Source of the DNA: Rhodocyclaceae bacterium
GTDB lineage: Bacteria > Pseudomonadota > Gammaproteobacteria > Burkholderiales > Rhodocyclaceae
Direction of reading: 5' to 3'
NCBI GenBank assembly: GCA_020445665.1
Contig: JAGRGD010000137.1
Location: 1-34,592 of the forward strand
Length of the DNA stretch: 34,592 nt
Shown here: piece after piece, positions 9,109-18,548 of the stretch
Position numbering within the stretch: the first letter of the stretch is position 1
Layout of the letters: each line of letters opens with the position of its first letter
Notes under the pieces: model-generated
The model's database searches: none
Told to the model about the DNA's origin: nothing
Seen by the model: only the letters and a program-made list of their open reading frames with translations
Program-made: the position numbers and the translations under genes

Positions 9109-10203
9109 TCACTTGGCGTAGTCGTACTGGCCGCCCTGCCAGCGATAGACGACGAAGCCGGGCGCCTGCTGGTCGCCCTTGGCGTCGAAGGCGAGATCGC
9201 CGATCACGGTCTTGAAGGTGCCGCCGCGCAGGGCCTTCTCGAGGGGCACATAGTCCGTGCTCTTGGCGGCCGTGGCGGCCTGCTCGAACAGCTGCATGGC
9301 GGCGTAGGCGTACAGCACGTAGCCCTCCGGCTCGACCTTGGCGGCGCGGAACTTCTCGACCACCGGGGCCGCGTCGGGGTTCTTGCGCGGATCCGGCGAG
9401 AACGTGAACAGGACCTTGTCGGCGGCCGGGCCGGCGGCGGTGACCAGCTCGGAGTTGGTCATCGTGTCGCCACCCATCACGGTCAGGTCGAGGCCGGCCT
9501 GCTGGGCCTGGCGCAGGATCAGCGCCACCTCGGTGTGGTAGCCGCCATAGGCCATCACCTCGACACCGTCCCGCTTGAGCTTGGTGACGAGGCCCGAGTA
9601 GTCCTTCTCGCCGGCCGTGATCGACTCCCGCAGCGCCGGCGTGGCGCCCTTGGCCGTCATGGCCTTGGCGATCTCGTCGGCGAGGCCCTTGCCATAGGCG
9701 CTCTTGTCGTCCACCACGGCGATCTTCTTGCCCTTGAACTGGGTGGCCAGATAGGTGCCGGCAACCATGCCCTGCTGATCGTCCCGGCCCATGATGCGGA
9801 AGATGTTCTCGAGGCCGCGCTCGGTCACCTGCGGGTTGGTCGAGACGGTGGCCATCGGGATGTCGGCCTCCACATAGACCTCGGAGGCGGGAATCGTGGA
9901 GCTCGAGCACCAGTGGCCATGCATGAAGACGATGCCCTTGTTGACCATCGTGTTGGCCACCGACACGGCCTGCTTCGGATCGCAGGCGTCGTCGCCCACC
10001 TCCAGCACCAGCTTCTCGCCCAGCACGCCGCCACGGGCGTTGATGTCGGCAATCGCCATCTCGGCGCCCTTGCGGATCTGGTCGCCGGCGGAGGCGTACT
10101 GGCCGGTCATCGGACCGGCGATGGCGACCGGCAACTCGGCATGGGCCGGTACGGCCAGCGCACCGATGGCGCCCAGGGCGGCAGCGAACAGCGTCTTCTT
10201 CAT
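9109..10203 (-). CDS. livK: Branched-chain amino acid ABC transporter, periplasmic substrate-binding protein
   Basis: A 364-residue periplasmic binding protein of the Leu/Ile/Val family (type I fold). The N-terminus is a clear Sec signal peptide (MKKTLFAAALGAIGALAVPAHA, cleavage after about residue 22). The mature start is ELPVAIAGPMTGQYASAGDQ, the family's first strand and ligand loop. C57-type and later cysteines (ACDPKQAVSVAN, GHWCSSSTIPA) fit the conserved disulfide region. A good AGGAG ribosome-binding site precedes the ATG at 10203. It is first in the liv operon and lies 130 nt after putA on the same strand. That proximity makes proline or another glutamate-family amino acid a possible ligand alongside branched-chain ones; this is inference. 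Confidence 0.94.
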   Translation of the reverse strand: MKKTLFAAALGAIGALAVPAHAELPVAIAGPMTGQYASAGDQIRKGAEMAIADINARGGVLGEKLVLEVGDDACDPKQAVSVANTMVNKGIVFMHGHWCSSSTIPASEVYVEADIPMATVSTNPQVTERGLENIFRIMGRDDQQGMVAGTYLATQFKGKKIAVVDDKSAYGKGLADEIAKAMTAKGATPALRESITAGEKDYSGLVTKLKRDGVEVMAYGGYHTEVALILRQAQQAGLDLTVMGGDTMTNSELVTAAGPAADKVLFTFSPDPRKNPDAAPVVEKFRAAKVEPEGYVLYAYAAMQLFEQAATAAKSTDYVPLEKALRGGTFKTVIGDLAFDAKGDQQAPGFVVYRWQGGQYDYAK

Positions 10204-10333
10204 GGATATCTCCTCGTTCTCGTGGTTATGGCCGGTTCTGGCCCGGCGGTGGGTGCGACGCGGCCGAACGGCCGGGGGAGCATACCCCCAACCGCTACCG
10301 CGGTGGCATCAGGGAAATCCGCGCGCGATCGAC

Positions 10334-13300
10334 TCACGCGCTCATCGCCATCAGGCTGGCGTTGCCGCCGGCCGCAGTCGTGTTGATGGTCCGGGTCCGC
10401 TCGTGCACCAGCAGCGTCGCCCCATAGCCGGTCGCTCCCGCCAGCACCACCGGCACGATCGGCCCGTCGCGTCTGGCGAGGCGCTGCGCCAGCGCGCGGC
10501 TGCCGTCGTCGTCGCGCTCGGCGAGGAGCGCAGAGATCGGTCCCTCGAGCCAGTCCGGCGCGCAGATGACGTGGTCGCCGACCGCGGCGGGCAGGGTGGC
10601 GATCAGCGTGCGCATCGCTTCGCCGTCGGGAAACACGATGCGGTTGCCGTTGGCCAGCGCAGCCAGCGCCTGGCGGAGCGCGCCCGGCGGCGTAGTGGCG
10701 TCGCCGGCGACGCTCCCGCGCGGGACAAAGGCCAGGCGGTTGTCCTCGCCGGTGGGGCCGGGCAGGCGCAGGACGCGTCCGGCGAGCGCCTGCTGTGACC
10801 AGTCCGCGGCTTCCGCCCTGAGCGCGGCCAGTTCGTCGGCGTTCAGCACCGCGTTGTCGGGCGCGTCGAGCCATGCGGCAAGGGCGGTGAAGGGGGCCGG
10901 CGGCGTCCACTCGCCGTCGAGGCTGGCGCCGTTGGTCAGGTCCGGGCCCGGGCCGTGGCGCAGCAGGCGCGGCAGGTAGAGGGGGCCGCCGGCCTTGGGG
11001 CCGGTACCCGACAGGCCTTCGCCGCCGAAGGGCTGCACGCCGACCACCGCGCCGATGATGTTGCGGTTGACGTAGAGGTTGCCGATCCGGGCGCGGGCGA
11101 CGACCCGGGCGACCGTCTCGTCGATGCGGCTATGGACCCCCAGGGTCAGGCCGTAGCCGGTGGCGTTGATGCGCTCGACCAGGGTGTCGAGCTCGCCGGC
11201 CGCGAAGCGCACCACGTGCAGGACCGGGCCGAACTGCTCGCGGCCGAGCTGCTCGAGGCGGGTCAGCTCCACCAGGGTCGGCGCGACGAAGCTGCCGCGC
11301 GCGCAGGCCGCCGGCAGGGGGCGGCGATGGACCTTGTTGCCCGCCGCCTGCATCGCCGCGACGTGGGCCTCGAGACCCAGGCGGGCGTCCTCGTCGATCA
11401 CCGGGCCGACGTCGGTTCGCACGTCGGCGGGGTCGCCGACGCGCAGGTCGGCCATGGCGCCGCGCAGCATGTGCAGCACGCTGTCGGCGATGTCGTTCTG
11501 CAGGCACAGCACGCGCAGGGCGGAGCAGCGCTGGCCGGCGGAGTCGAAGCTCGAGGCCAGCACGTCGCCCACCACCTGCTCGGGCAACGCGGTCGAGTCG
11601 ACGATCATCGCGTTCTGGCCGCCGGTCTCGGCGATCAGCGGCACATGGCCGCGACCGGCGAGCACCTGCTGGATGCGGCGGGCGACCTCGGTGGAACCGG
11701 TGAACATCACCCCTCGCACCCGCGCGTCGGCCACCAGCGTCGCGCCGACGGTCTCGCCGGCACCGGGCAGCAGCTGCAGCACCTCGGCCGGCACGCCGGC
11801 CTCATGCAACAGGTGCACGGCCCGGGCCGCGACCAGCGGCGTCTGTTCGGCCGGCTTTGCGAGCACCGGGTTGCCGGCGGCCAGGGCCGCGGTCACCTGA
11901 CCGGTGAAGATCGCGAGGGGGAAGTTCCAGGGGCTGATGCAGGCGACCGGTCCCAGTGCCACGTGGCTGTCGGCGCTGAAGTTCTCGGCCTGGGCAGCGT
12001 AGTAGCGGCAGAAGTCCACTGCCTCCCGCAGCTCGGCGACAGCGTTGGACCAGCTCTTGCCCGCCTCGCGCACGGTCAGCGCGATCAGCGCGGCGGCGTC
12101 GTCTTCCATCGCTGCAGCCGCGCGGCGCAGGCATTCGGCCCGCTCTGCGGCCGGGGTGGCGGCCCAGTTGGCTGCGGCGCCCGCGGCGTGCCGCAGGGCA
12201 GCGTCGATGTCGGCCGTGTCGGCCTCGATGACATGGCCGACCACGTCTTCCCGGTTGGCGGGATTGGTGACCGGCCGGGGCTCGGCGGTGCCCTGGGGCG
12301 CCGCCGCCGGGCGGGCCACCGGTGCCTCGCCGAGGGACACCTCGATGGCCTGTGCGATGCGGGCTCGCTCGCCCTCGCAGGCCAGGTCGATGCCGCTCGC
12401 GTTGCGGCGCCCGTCGCCGTAGAGCATCGGGGGGAGGGGAATCCGGGGGTGCGGCGCGCCGCCCAGCGGGCCCGCCAGCTCGACCGGGTCGGCCACCAGC
12501 TCGGCGATCGGGACGTTCTCGTCCACGATCCGATTGACGAAACTCGAATTCGCGCCGTTCTCGAGCAGGCGGCGGACCAGGTAGGCGAGCAGGGTCTGGT
12601 GGTCGCCCACCGGCGCATAGATGCGTACCAGGCGATGGCGCTCGGCGTGGCCGACGATCTGGTCGTAGAGGGGCTCGCCCATGCCGTGCAGGCACTGGAA
12701 CTCGTAGTCGCCGGGCTGCCAGTCGGCGCCGCCCAGGGTCATCACGGCCGCCAGGGTGTGGGCGTTGTGGGTCGCGAACTGGGGATAGACCACATCGCGG
12801 GCGCCGAGCAGCCGGCGGGCGCAGGCCAGGTAAGCCACATCGGTGTGCACCTTGCGGGTGTAGACCGGGTAGTCGGCCAGGCCGTCCTGCTGCGCGCGTT
12901 TGATCTCGGCGTCCCAGTAGGCGCCCTTGACGAGGCGCACCATCAGGCGGTGGCCGCTGTCGCGGGCCAGCGCGATGACATGGTCCACCACCGCCGGCGC
13001 GCGCTTCTGGTAGGCCTGGATGACGAATCCGAGCCCCTGCCATCCCGCCAGGTCGGCGTCGTGGGCCAGGGCCTCGAGGAGATCGAGGGAGAGATCCAGC
13101 CGGTCCGCCTCCTCGGCGTCGATATTGAGGCCGATGTCGTGGCGCGCGGCCGCCAGGCAGAGGTCCTTCAGGCGCGGGAAGACGTCGGCCATGACGCGCT
13201 CACGCTGGCTCCAGGTGTAGCGGGGGTGCAGGGCCGAGAGCTTCACCGAGATGCCGTTGCCGTCGATCACGCCGCGGCCGCGGGCGGCGGTGCCGATGGC

Positions 13301-14014
13301 GTCGATGGCGTCCTGGTAGGCGCGCAGATAGCGGGACGCATCCTCTGCGGTCATCGCCGCCTCGCCGAGCATGTCGAAGGAGTAGCGGTAGCCCTGCTGC
13401 TCGCAGTCGGCGGCGCGCTCGAGGGCCTCGCCGATGTCCCGCCCGGTAACGAACTGCTCGCCCAGCATGCGCATCGCCAGGTCCATGCCCTTGCGGATCA
13501 GCGGCTCACCGCCGCGGGCAATGAGGCGGGTGAGTGCAGTGGAGAGCCCCTCGCGGCTGTGGGTGGACACCAGCCGCCCTGTGACCAGCAGACCCCAGGT
13601 CGCGGCATTGACGAAGAGGGAAGGGCTGTGGCCGAGGTGGGCCCGCCAGTCGCCGCCGGCCAGCTTGTCGCGGATCAGGCGGTCGGCGGTGCTCCGGTCG
13701 GGCACTCGCAGCAGTGCCTCCGCGAGGCACATCAGCGCGACCCCTTCCTGGGATGACAGTGAAAACTCCTTCATCAGCGCATCGACGCCGCTGGCGCGGG
13801 TACGGCTGCCGCGCAAGGTGGCGACGAGCTCACCGGCGAGGGTGGCCACCGCCTCGCGCCGGGCCGGGTCGAGTTGCGCTTCGGCCAGCAGGGGCGGCAC
13901 GCACAGCGGCTCGGGTGGCCGCCACGCCGCCTCGATGGCCCGGCGCGACGCGCTGCGCGGCGACCGGGGCAGGGCGGCTTTCTCGGGTGCGGCGGGCAGC
14001 GGCGGGACAGGCAT
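10334..14014 (-). CDS. putA: Bifunctional proline dehydrogenase / L-glutamate gamma-semialdehyde dehydrogenase PutA (no DNA-binding domain)
   Basis: A 1226-residue enzyme oxidising proline to glutamate in two steps, peripheral to the inner membrane. The FAD-dependent PRODH barrel occupies about residues 160-500 (GRGVIDGNGISVKLSALHPRY, MVRLVKGAYWDAEIKRAQ, FATHNAHTLAAV). The NAD-dependent aldehyde dehydrogenase domain follows (about 560-1020), with catalytic E796 (AETGGQN) and C830 (AGQRCSALR), the usual 34 residues apart. The C-terminal ALDH-like tail ends in the conserved TINTTAAGGNASLM motif. The N-terminal ribbon-helix-helix of E. coli PutA is missing, so this is a 'type B'-like PutA that cannot repress itself; the divergent Lrp-type gene probably regulates it. 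The chosen ATG at 14014 has GAGGAG ten nt upstream; an in-frame ATG at 14083 would add residues of no family likeness. Confidence 0.95.
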   Translation of the reverse strand: MPVPPLPAAPEKAALPRSPRSASRRAIEAAWRPPEPLCVPPLLAEAQLDPARREAVATLAGELVATLRGSRTRASGVDALMKEFSLSSQEGVALMCLAEALLRVPDRSTADRLIRDKLAGGDWRAHLGHSPSLFVNAATWGLLVTGRLVSTHSREGLSTALTRLIARGGEPLIRKGMDLAMRMLGEQFVTGRDIGEALERAADCEQQGYRYSFDMLGEAAMTAEDASRYLRAYQDAIDAIGTAARGRGVIDGNGISVKLSALHPRYTWSQRERVMADVFPRLKDLCLAAARHDIGLNIDAEEADRLDLSLDLLEALAHDADLAGWQGLGFVIQAYQKRAPAVVDHVIALARDSGHRLMVRLVKGAYWDAEIKRAQQDGLADYPVYTRKVHTDVAYLACARRLLGARDVVYPQFATHNAHTLAAVMTLGGADWQPGDYEFQCLHGMGEPLYDQIVGHAERHRLVRIYAPVGDHQTLLAYLVRRLLENGANSSFVNRIVDENVPIAELVADPVELAGPLGGAPHPRIPLPPMLYGDGRRNASGIDLACEGERARIAQAIEVSLGEAPVARPAAAPQGTAEPRPVTNPANREDVVGHVIEADTADIDAALRHAAGAAANWAATPAAERAECLRRAAAAMEDDAAALIALTVREAGKSWSNAVAELREAVDFCRYYAAQAENFSADSHVALGPVACISPWNFPLAIFTGQVTAALAAGNPVLAKPAEQTPLVAARAVHLLHEAGVPAEVLQLLPGAGETVGATLVADARVRGVMFTGSTEVARRIQQVLAGRGHVPLIAETGGQNAMIVDSTALPEQVVGDVLASSFDSAGQRCSALRVLCLQNDIADSVLHMLRGAMADLRVGDPADVRTDVGPVIDEDARLGLEAHVAAMQAAGNKVHRRPLPAACARGSFVAPTLVELTRLEQLGREQFGPVLHVVRFAAGELDTLVERINATGYGLTLGVHSRIDETVARVVARARIGNLYVNRNIIGAVVGVQPFGGEGLSGTGPKAGGPLYLPRLLRHGPGPDLTNGASLDGEWTPPAPFTALAAWLDAPDNAVLNADELAALRAEAADWSQQALAGRVLRLPGPTGEDNRLAFVPRGSVAGDATTPPGALRQALAALANGNRIVFPDGEAMRTLIATLPAAVGDHVICAPDWLEGPISALLAERDDDGSRALAQRLARRDGPIVPVVLAGATGYGATLLVHERTRTINTTAAGGNASLMAMSA

Positions 14015-14150
14015 CGCGGCGGGACTCCTCGGCAGGGCCGGAAAACCCCGGCCGTCTGGTCCCATATTCTTCGTCAAATACAACAGTCATTGGCTCTGAA
14101 AATCCGACTATGAAAGCCATTTGGACTGAAATTTGTCTGATATGTAGACG
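14015..14150. promoter_or_regulatory. Divergent putA / lrp-type regulator control region
   Basis: This 136-bp gap contains an AT-rich stretch (about 14060-14145) that stands out from the surrounding GC-rich DNA. TGAAA occurs three times, at 14097, 14111 and 14127, and there is a small inverted repeat GTCT (14135-14138) / AGAC (14146-14149). Lrp/AsnC proteins bind AT-rich, weakly conserved sites in such regions, so this is the likely site of PutR-type control. No exact Lrp consensus or convincing -35/-10 pair was found. Confidence 0.45.
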
Positions 14151-14627
14151 ATGAGACTTTCCGTGATGGATCGAATCGATCTCAAGATTCTGGGCGAGCT
14201 GCAGGCCGACGCGCGCCTCTCGATGGTCGAACTGTCTCGCCGGGTGGGCCTGACGAAGACACCCTGCGCCGAGCGGGTGCGCCGGCTCGAGCGGGCCGGG
14301 GTGATTCGCGGCTACCACGCCGAACTCGACCCGGATGCGATGGGCGTCGGCCATATCGTCGTGGTGCAGGTGCTGTTGAGCAGTACCGCCGAGCGGGACC
14401 TGCTGCGCTTCAACGAGGCGGTGCGCAGGATCCCGGCCATCGAGTCCTGCCACATGATTGCCGGCGATTTCGACTACCTCCTCAAGGTGCGCACGCGGGA
14501 CATCCACGAATACCGACGGGTCATGGGCGAGGAGATCTCGGGTCTGCCCTGCGTCAAGCAGACCCACACCTACGTGGCGATGGAGGTGGTCAAGGACGAG
14601 CGGCGGCTGCCAGTCGCCGGCGCATAG
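14151..14627 (+). CDS. putR: Lrp/AsnC family transcriptional regulator, likely regulator of putA
   Basis: A 158-residue protein with an N-terminal winged helix-turn-helix (about residues 6-65: MDRIDLKILGELQADARLS, then VELSRRVGLTKTPCAERVRRLERAGVI). The C-terminal ligand-binding RAM domain spans about 70-150 (VVVQVLLSS, ESCHMIAGDFDYLLKVRTRDIHEYRRV). Its divergent position beside a putA that lacks its own DNA-binding domain matches the known PutR arrangement in alpha- and betaproteobacteria, where a proline-responsive Lrp-type activator controls putA. The start could be the ATG at 14151 or at 14166; neither has a clear ribosome-binding site, and the second gives the more typical N-terminus. The gene symbol is assigned from context and is tentative. 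Confidence 0.88.
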   Translation: MRLSVMDRIDLKILGELQADARLSMVELSRRVGLTKTPCAERVRRLERAGVIRGYHAELDPDAMGVGHIVVVQVLLSSTAERDLLRFNEAVRRIPAIESCHMIAGDFDYLLKVRTRDIHEYRRVMGEEISGLPCVKQTHTYVAMEVVKDERRLPVAGA

Positions 14628-14632
14628 ACGCA

Positions 14633-14652
14633 CCGCGAAGGGCCCCTCGCGG
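14633..14652. terminator. Hairpin between convergent regulator and kinase genes
   Basis: CCGCGA (14633-14638) and TCGCGG (14647-14652) form a perfect stem with an inner GGG/CCC extension. It sits in the 37-nt gap between two convergent genes, where a bidirectional terminator would be expected. No U-tract is seen. Confidence 0.4.
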
Positions 14653-14664
14653 CGCCACGGCCTG

Positions 14665-17600
14665 TCAGGCCTGAGGGGCGACGGCTTGCGTGGGGTTGCG
14701 CTCCAGCCACTTCAGGACCATGGCGTAGAGCGTGTCCGGCACCACCGGCTTGGCGATGAAATCGTTCATGCCGGCCTCGAGACAGCGCCGGCGGTCCTCT
14801 TCGAAGGCATTGGCCGTCAGGGCGATGATCGGCACGTCGGCGTAGCCGGGCAACTCGCGGATCCGGCCTGCGGCCTCCATGCCGTCCATCCTCGGCATCT
14901 GCACATCGAGGATCACCAGGGCAAATCGGTGACCGGCCGCCTGTTCGGTGGCCTCGATGCCGTCCCGGGCGAGGCTCGTTTCCAGCCCGACGTCGGCCAG
15001 CAGGCCGATGGCGACCTCGCGATTGACGGCTTCGTCTTCGGCCAGCAGAACGCGTCGCCCGGCGTGGCGTGACGCCAGGCGCCGCTCTGCGTCGCCCGCG
15101 TCTGCCGTGCCTGCGGCGGGGCCTGTCGTCGCCGCACGGGCCAGGCGGGCGGTGAACCAGAACGTGCTGCCGACCCCCGGCTCGCTGTCGCAGCCCGCGT
15201 CGCCGCCCATCATCTGGGCCAGACGACGGGTGACTGCGAGCCCCAGGCCGGTCCCGCCGTGCTGTCGCGTGTTGGTGTTGTCCACCTGCTCAAAGGGCGT
15301 GAACAGCCGGGTTCGCGCTTCGGCCGGTATGCCGATCCCCGTATCCGTCACCTCGAAGCGGATGAGCACCTGGCCGTCGTCGGCGGCGCGATGGCGACAG
15401 CGAACGCTCACATGACCCGCCTCGGTAAATTTGATCGCGTTCCCGATGTAGTTGATCAGGGCCTGCTGGATGCGGGTGGCGTCGCCACGCAAGCGCAGTT
15501 CCGGCGCCTCGATCTGCGCGGCGAGCGAGAGCCCCTTCTCGGCCGCACGCTCGCGAAACAGGGAGACGGCATCCTCGACCAGTTGACCGAGCCGGATCTC
15601 ATTGTCTTCGAGGGCAAACTTGCCGGCCTCGATCTTCGACAGGTCGAGCACTGCATTGATGATCTCGAGCAGGTGTTTGCCTGCGGCTTCGATCCGGGCC
15701 AGCCGACCCGATTGGTCGGCGGTGACACCGGTGCGGCGCAGGAGGTAGGTCATGCCCATGATGGCATTGAGTGGCGTGCGGATCTCGTGGGACATGTTGG
15801 CGAGGAAGGCGCTCTTGGCCACGCTGGCGGCCTCCGCCGCCTCCTTGGCGGCGTTCAGCTCTGCTTCGGCCTGCTTGCGGCCGGAGATGTCGGTGACGAA
15901 GGTGATGTAGCGCCCTTCCCGATCCGGCTGCTCCGGCATCAGGTAGCCGACGATCTCGACCGGCACCAGGTGCCCGTCCCTGGCCTGCATCGTCGATTCG
16001 AAATGGGCGCTGCCGCTCTCGAAGAGGCTGCCCGCGGCGTCCCGGAAGGCAGTCGCGGGGAAGTTCGGGTCGAGATCCGGCACGCTGAGGGTCTTCATCT
16101 CGCGCACGGAGTAGCCCAGCATCCCTGCGGCGTGGGCGTTCACGTACAGGAAGCGCCCGTTGTCGCTGCTGACCCAGTGGATGCCGATGCCCGCACGCTC
16201 CATCGCGAACTGGGTATCGTAGAGCTCGCTCGTGCGCTGCTCGACCAGCGCTTCCAGATCCTCCTGGTATCTGCGCAGCTCGATTTCACCGCGCTTGCGC
16301 TCGGAGATGTCGCGCGAAATCACGATGAAACGCGGCAGGTCGTCGGTCGATCGGGCCTTTCTGGCCACCGACAGCTCGAACCAGCGCTCGCCAACCGGCA
16401 GGTCCAGGCGGATCTGGCGGCCAATGCTGTAGCCGTGCTCGTCCGCCTCGCGCAGGGCGGCCATGCAGCACTCAGCCGTCTCCGGTGGCAGGACCTCTGC
16501 AACCGTCCGCCCGAGGAGCGCCTCGGGCGGTGCGGCAAGGAGGTCGGTGCGGGGAGAGCGGTAAGCGTGGTAGCGACCCTCAGCATCCAGCTCGAAAAGC
16601 AGATCGGGGAGGGCGTTCAGGGTGGCTTCCAGATCGTCCTTCAGGCGGCGGATCTCTTCCTCGTGACGCACCCGCTCGGTGACGTCGGCGAAGATCGTCG
16701 CGAAGTGGTCGGCCTGGGGCGACACCACCGACACGGCAAAGGTCTTGTCGAGGGCGGCGAACAGCCTGGCCTCGAAGTGAGCGGCGACCTGGCTGGTGGC
16801 GACTTGTGCGAAGGCGTTCAGGTGGGGCAGGGTTCCGAAAAGCGTGCTGGCCGGCTGGCCGATGGCCCGCTCGAGCGGTATGCCCGTGTGACGTGCAAAG
16901 GCCGGGTTGGCGTCCAGGAGCTCGTAATCGACAGGCTCGCCGTCCGCGTCCCGGACCAGCCGATGCACGGCCACACCCTCGGTCATCGCCGCATACAGCG
17001 CCTGGAAGCGGGCGCGACTCTCTGCCAGCTCGGCCTCTGCCCGGTTCCGCGCCGTGATGTCGTGGGCGATGCCCAGAACCCCGATGACCGTGCCGTCCTC
17101 CGCACGCATTTGCATCCGGGTGGTTTCGAACAGGCCGCGATACCCGTCGGCGGCGAAGTCCAGCCATGCTTCATTGACGAGCGGGCCGCCGGCCGTCGTC
17201 GCCTGGCGATCTTTGTCGCGGAACGCGTCGGCCAGGTCGGTGTTCAGGAAGTCGTAATCCGTCCTGCCCATGATCTGATCCTCGCGGGCGCCGAGAAATC
17301 GCTCGAAGCTCGGGTTGCAGGCGAGGAATATGCCGTCCGGGTCCTTCAGCCAGACCAGGTCCGGAATGGTGCGGATGAGGGCTTGCAGGAACCCCCGCTG
17401 GCGGGCCAGTTCATTCTGTGTCGCGGTCTGCCTGGCGAGTTCCTCCGCCAGCCGGGCGGTCTGTTCGCGTATCCGTCGACGAAGCAGGACGTTGATGCCT
17501 GCGGCCGCTGCACTCGCGCCGAGCAGGGCGACCACGGCCCACACCAGCCAGGTCGGGATTCTCGCTTCCGAGGCACCGACGGGGGCCATCCAGTGACTCA

Positions 17601-18357
17601 TCGCCTGCGCAAAGGGGGAGCCCGGCTCGTCGCGCCATGCCACCAGATGCCCGTCGATCGCGGCGAGCAGATCCTCATGGCGGCCCCGTGGCGTGGCGTA
17701 AAAGAGGCGGGAGGGCTGGAACAGGATGCGGGCCGGCGCGAGGCCGAAGCGGCCGAGATTCTGTTCGCCGAAGTAGTGATTCGCGACCGCGGCATCGACC
17801 CGGCCCTCCTGGGCCATCCGGAACCCTTCCTCGTAGCTCGTGACAGGAACCAGAGCGGCCGTCACCCCGAAGTCGCCCAGCATCTGCTCGAGAAAGCCCT
17901 GCTGGACCGAGTTGGCCAGGACCGCGATTCGCCCCCCGTTCAGGTCGAGAATCGACTCGAGCGGACGGCTGTGGGGCGAGTAGAGATCGGACCAGCTGTG
18001 CAGCGCCGCGTGCTGGTGGAAGCCGAACCGTTCTGCCCGATCGGCGGTGAAGGCGACGTCGGGCAGCAAGTCGATGCTGCCCTCTTCGAGCAATGTCAGG
18101 CAGTGCTTCCAGGCGCACCTCACCGAGACGAGCGTCCAGCCCTCCCGGCTCGCCATCTCTCGCAGCAGTTCACCCAGGATGCCGGCGGGGCGCCCCTGGG
18201 TGTCCATCGTGATCTTTGGCGGATTGTCGTAGACGCCAACCCGGACCTCGCGGCCGTCGGCAGCCGGTGCCGCGGCCATGAGTGCGGAAACCAGCGAGAC
18301 TGCCAGGAAGGGTGCCCGGAGGGCCTGAATTGGGCCCCGGCGCGGAATGGTATGCAT
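14665..18357 (-). CDS. Hybrid sensor histidine kinase with periplasmic SBP_bac_3 sensor, four PAS domains and a receiver
   Basis: A 1230-residue inner-membrane signalling protein. A signal/anchor lies at about residues 14-30, then a periplasmic solute-binding (SBP_bac_3) domain at about 37-255 (VRVGVYDNPPKI, PAGILGELLREM). One helix at 271-293 is followed by a basic stretch and a coiled coil. Four PAS-type segments lie at about 320-440, 455-565, 580-690 and 710-830. The kinase core has phospho-acceptor H857 (MSHEIRTPLNAI), N box (NYIGNAIKF), DTGIGI and GGTGLGL. The C-terminal receiver has D1151 (VILDVQMPRMDG). There is no HPt domain and no output domain, so the phosphate must go to a separate partner not in this window. 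The ATG at 18357 begins a sensible signal sequence but has no clear ribosome-binding site. It may be transcribed with the HD-GYP gene 191 nt upstream. Confidence 0.92.
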   Translation of the reverse strand: MHTIPRRGPIQALRAPFLAVSLVSALMAAAPAADGREVRVGVYDNPPKITMDTQGRPAGILGELLREMASREGWTLVSVRCAWKHCLTLLEEGSIDLLPDVAFTADRAERFGFHQHAALHSWSDLYSPHSRPLESILDLNGGRIAVLANSVQQGFLEQMLGDFGVTAALVPVTSYEEGFRMAQEGRVDAAVANHYFGEQNLGRFGLAPARILFQPSRLFYATPRGRHEDLLAAIDGHLVAWRDEPGSPFAQAMSHWMAPVGASEARIPTWLVWAVVALLGASAAAAGINVLLRRRIREQTARLAEELARQTATQNELARQRGFLQALIRTIPDLVWLKDPDGIFLACNPSFERFLGAREDQIMGRTDYDFLNTDLADAFRDKDRQATTAGGPLVNEAWLDFAADGYRGLFETTRMQMRAEDGTVIGVLGIAHDITARNRAEAELAESRARFQALYAAMTEGVAVHRLVRDADGEPVDYELLDANPAFARHTGIPLERAIGQPASTLFGTLPHLNAFAQVATSQVAAHFEARLFAALDKTFAVSVVSPQADHFATIFADVTERVRHEEEIRRLKDDLEATLNALPDLLFELDAEGRYHAYRSPRTDLLAAPPEALLGRTVAEVLPPETAECCMAALREADEHGYSIGRQIRLDLPVGERWFELSVARKARSTDDLPRFIVISRDISERKRGEIELRRYQEDLEALVEQRTSELYDTQFAMERAGIGIHWVSSDNGRFLYVNAHAAGMLGYSVREMKTLSVPDLDPNFPATAFRDAAGSLFESGSAHFESTMQARDGHLVPVEIVGYLMPEQPDREGRYITFVTDISGRKQAEAELNAAKEAAEAASVAKSAFLANMSHEIRTPLNAIMGMTYLLRRTGVTADQSGRLARIEAAGKHLLEIINAVLDLSKIEAGKFALEDNEIRLGQLVEDAVSLFRERAAEKGLSLAAQIEAPELRLRGDATRIQQALINYIGNAIKFTEAGHVSVRCRHRAADDGQVLIRFEVTDTGIGIPAEARTRLFTPFEQVDNTNTRQHGGTGLGLAVTRRLAQMMGGDAGCDSEPGVGSTFWFTARLARAATTGPAAGTADAGDAERRLASRHAGRRVLLAEDEAVNREVAIGLLADVGLETSLARDGIEATEQAAGHRFALVILDVQMPRMDGMEAAGRIRELPGYADVPIIALTANAFEEDRRRCLEAGMNDFIAKPVVPDTLYAMVLKWLERNPTQAVAPQA

Positions 18358-18548
18358 TTACAGAAAGACACAATGAGCGCAGCCCGCAGTGTGTGCCCAA
18401 CTCGCCTGGCTTGTCAGTGCCGAAATCTACGGAGGTGATGGGGTGCCCCCCGTTGCCGGGAGTCGCCGAGCGCTACCGTGATCGACACGACGCGCGCGAT
18501 CCGTTCCCGCGGCCCGCCCGCCCGCGCCATGCGATGTGGCGCGCCCGC

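Noticed and set aside
12420-12460. G-rich stretch in putA resembling the repeat palindrome
   Set aside because: It lies in coding sequence and shows neither the CTTGAA centre nor the AACCCCAT block.
10955-13756. 933-codon plus-strand open frame opposite putA
   Set aside because: Antisense shadow of putA, with Gly/Ala/Arg/Val-rich composition and no recognisable domain.
15259-18438. 1059-codon plus-strand open frame opposite the hybrid kinase
   Set aside because: Antisense shadow; the minus strand encodes contiguous kinase, PAS and receiver motifs.
18358-18548. Possible small gene between the kinase and HD-GYP genes
   Set aside because: Short frames there lack a ribosome-binding site and any recognisable sequence; it is treated as a non-coding spacer.
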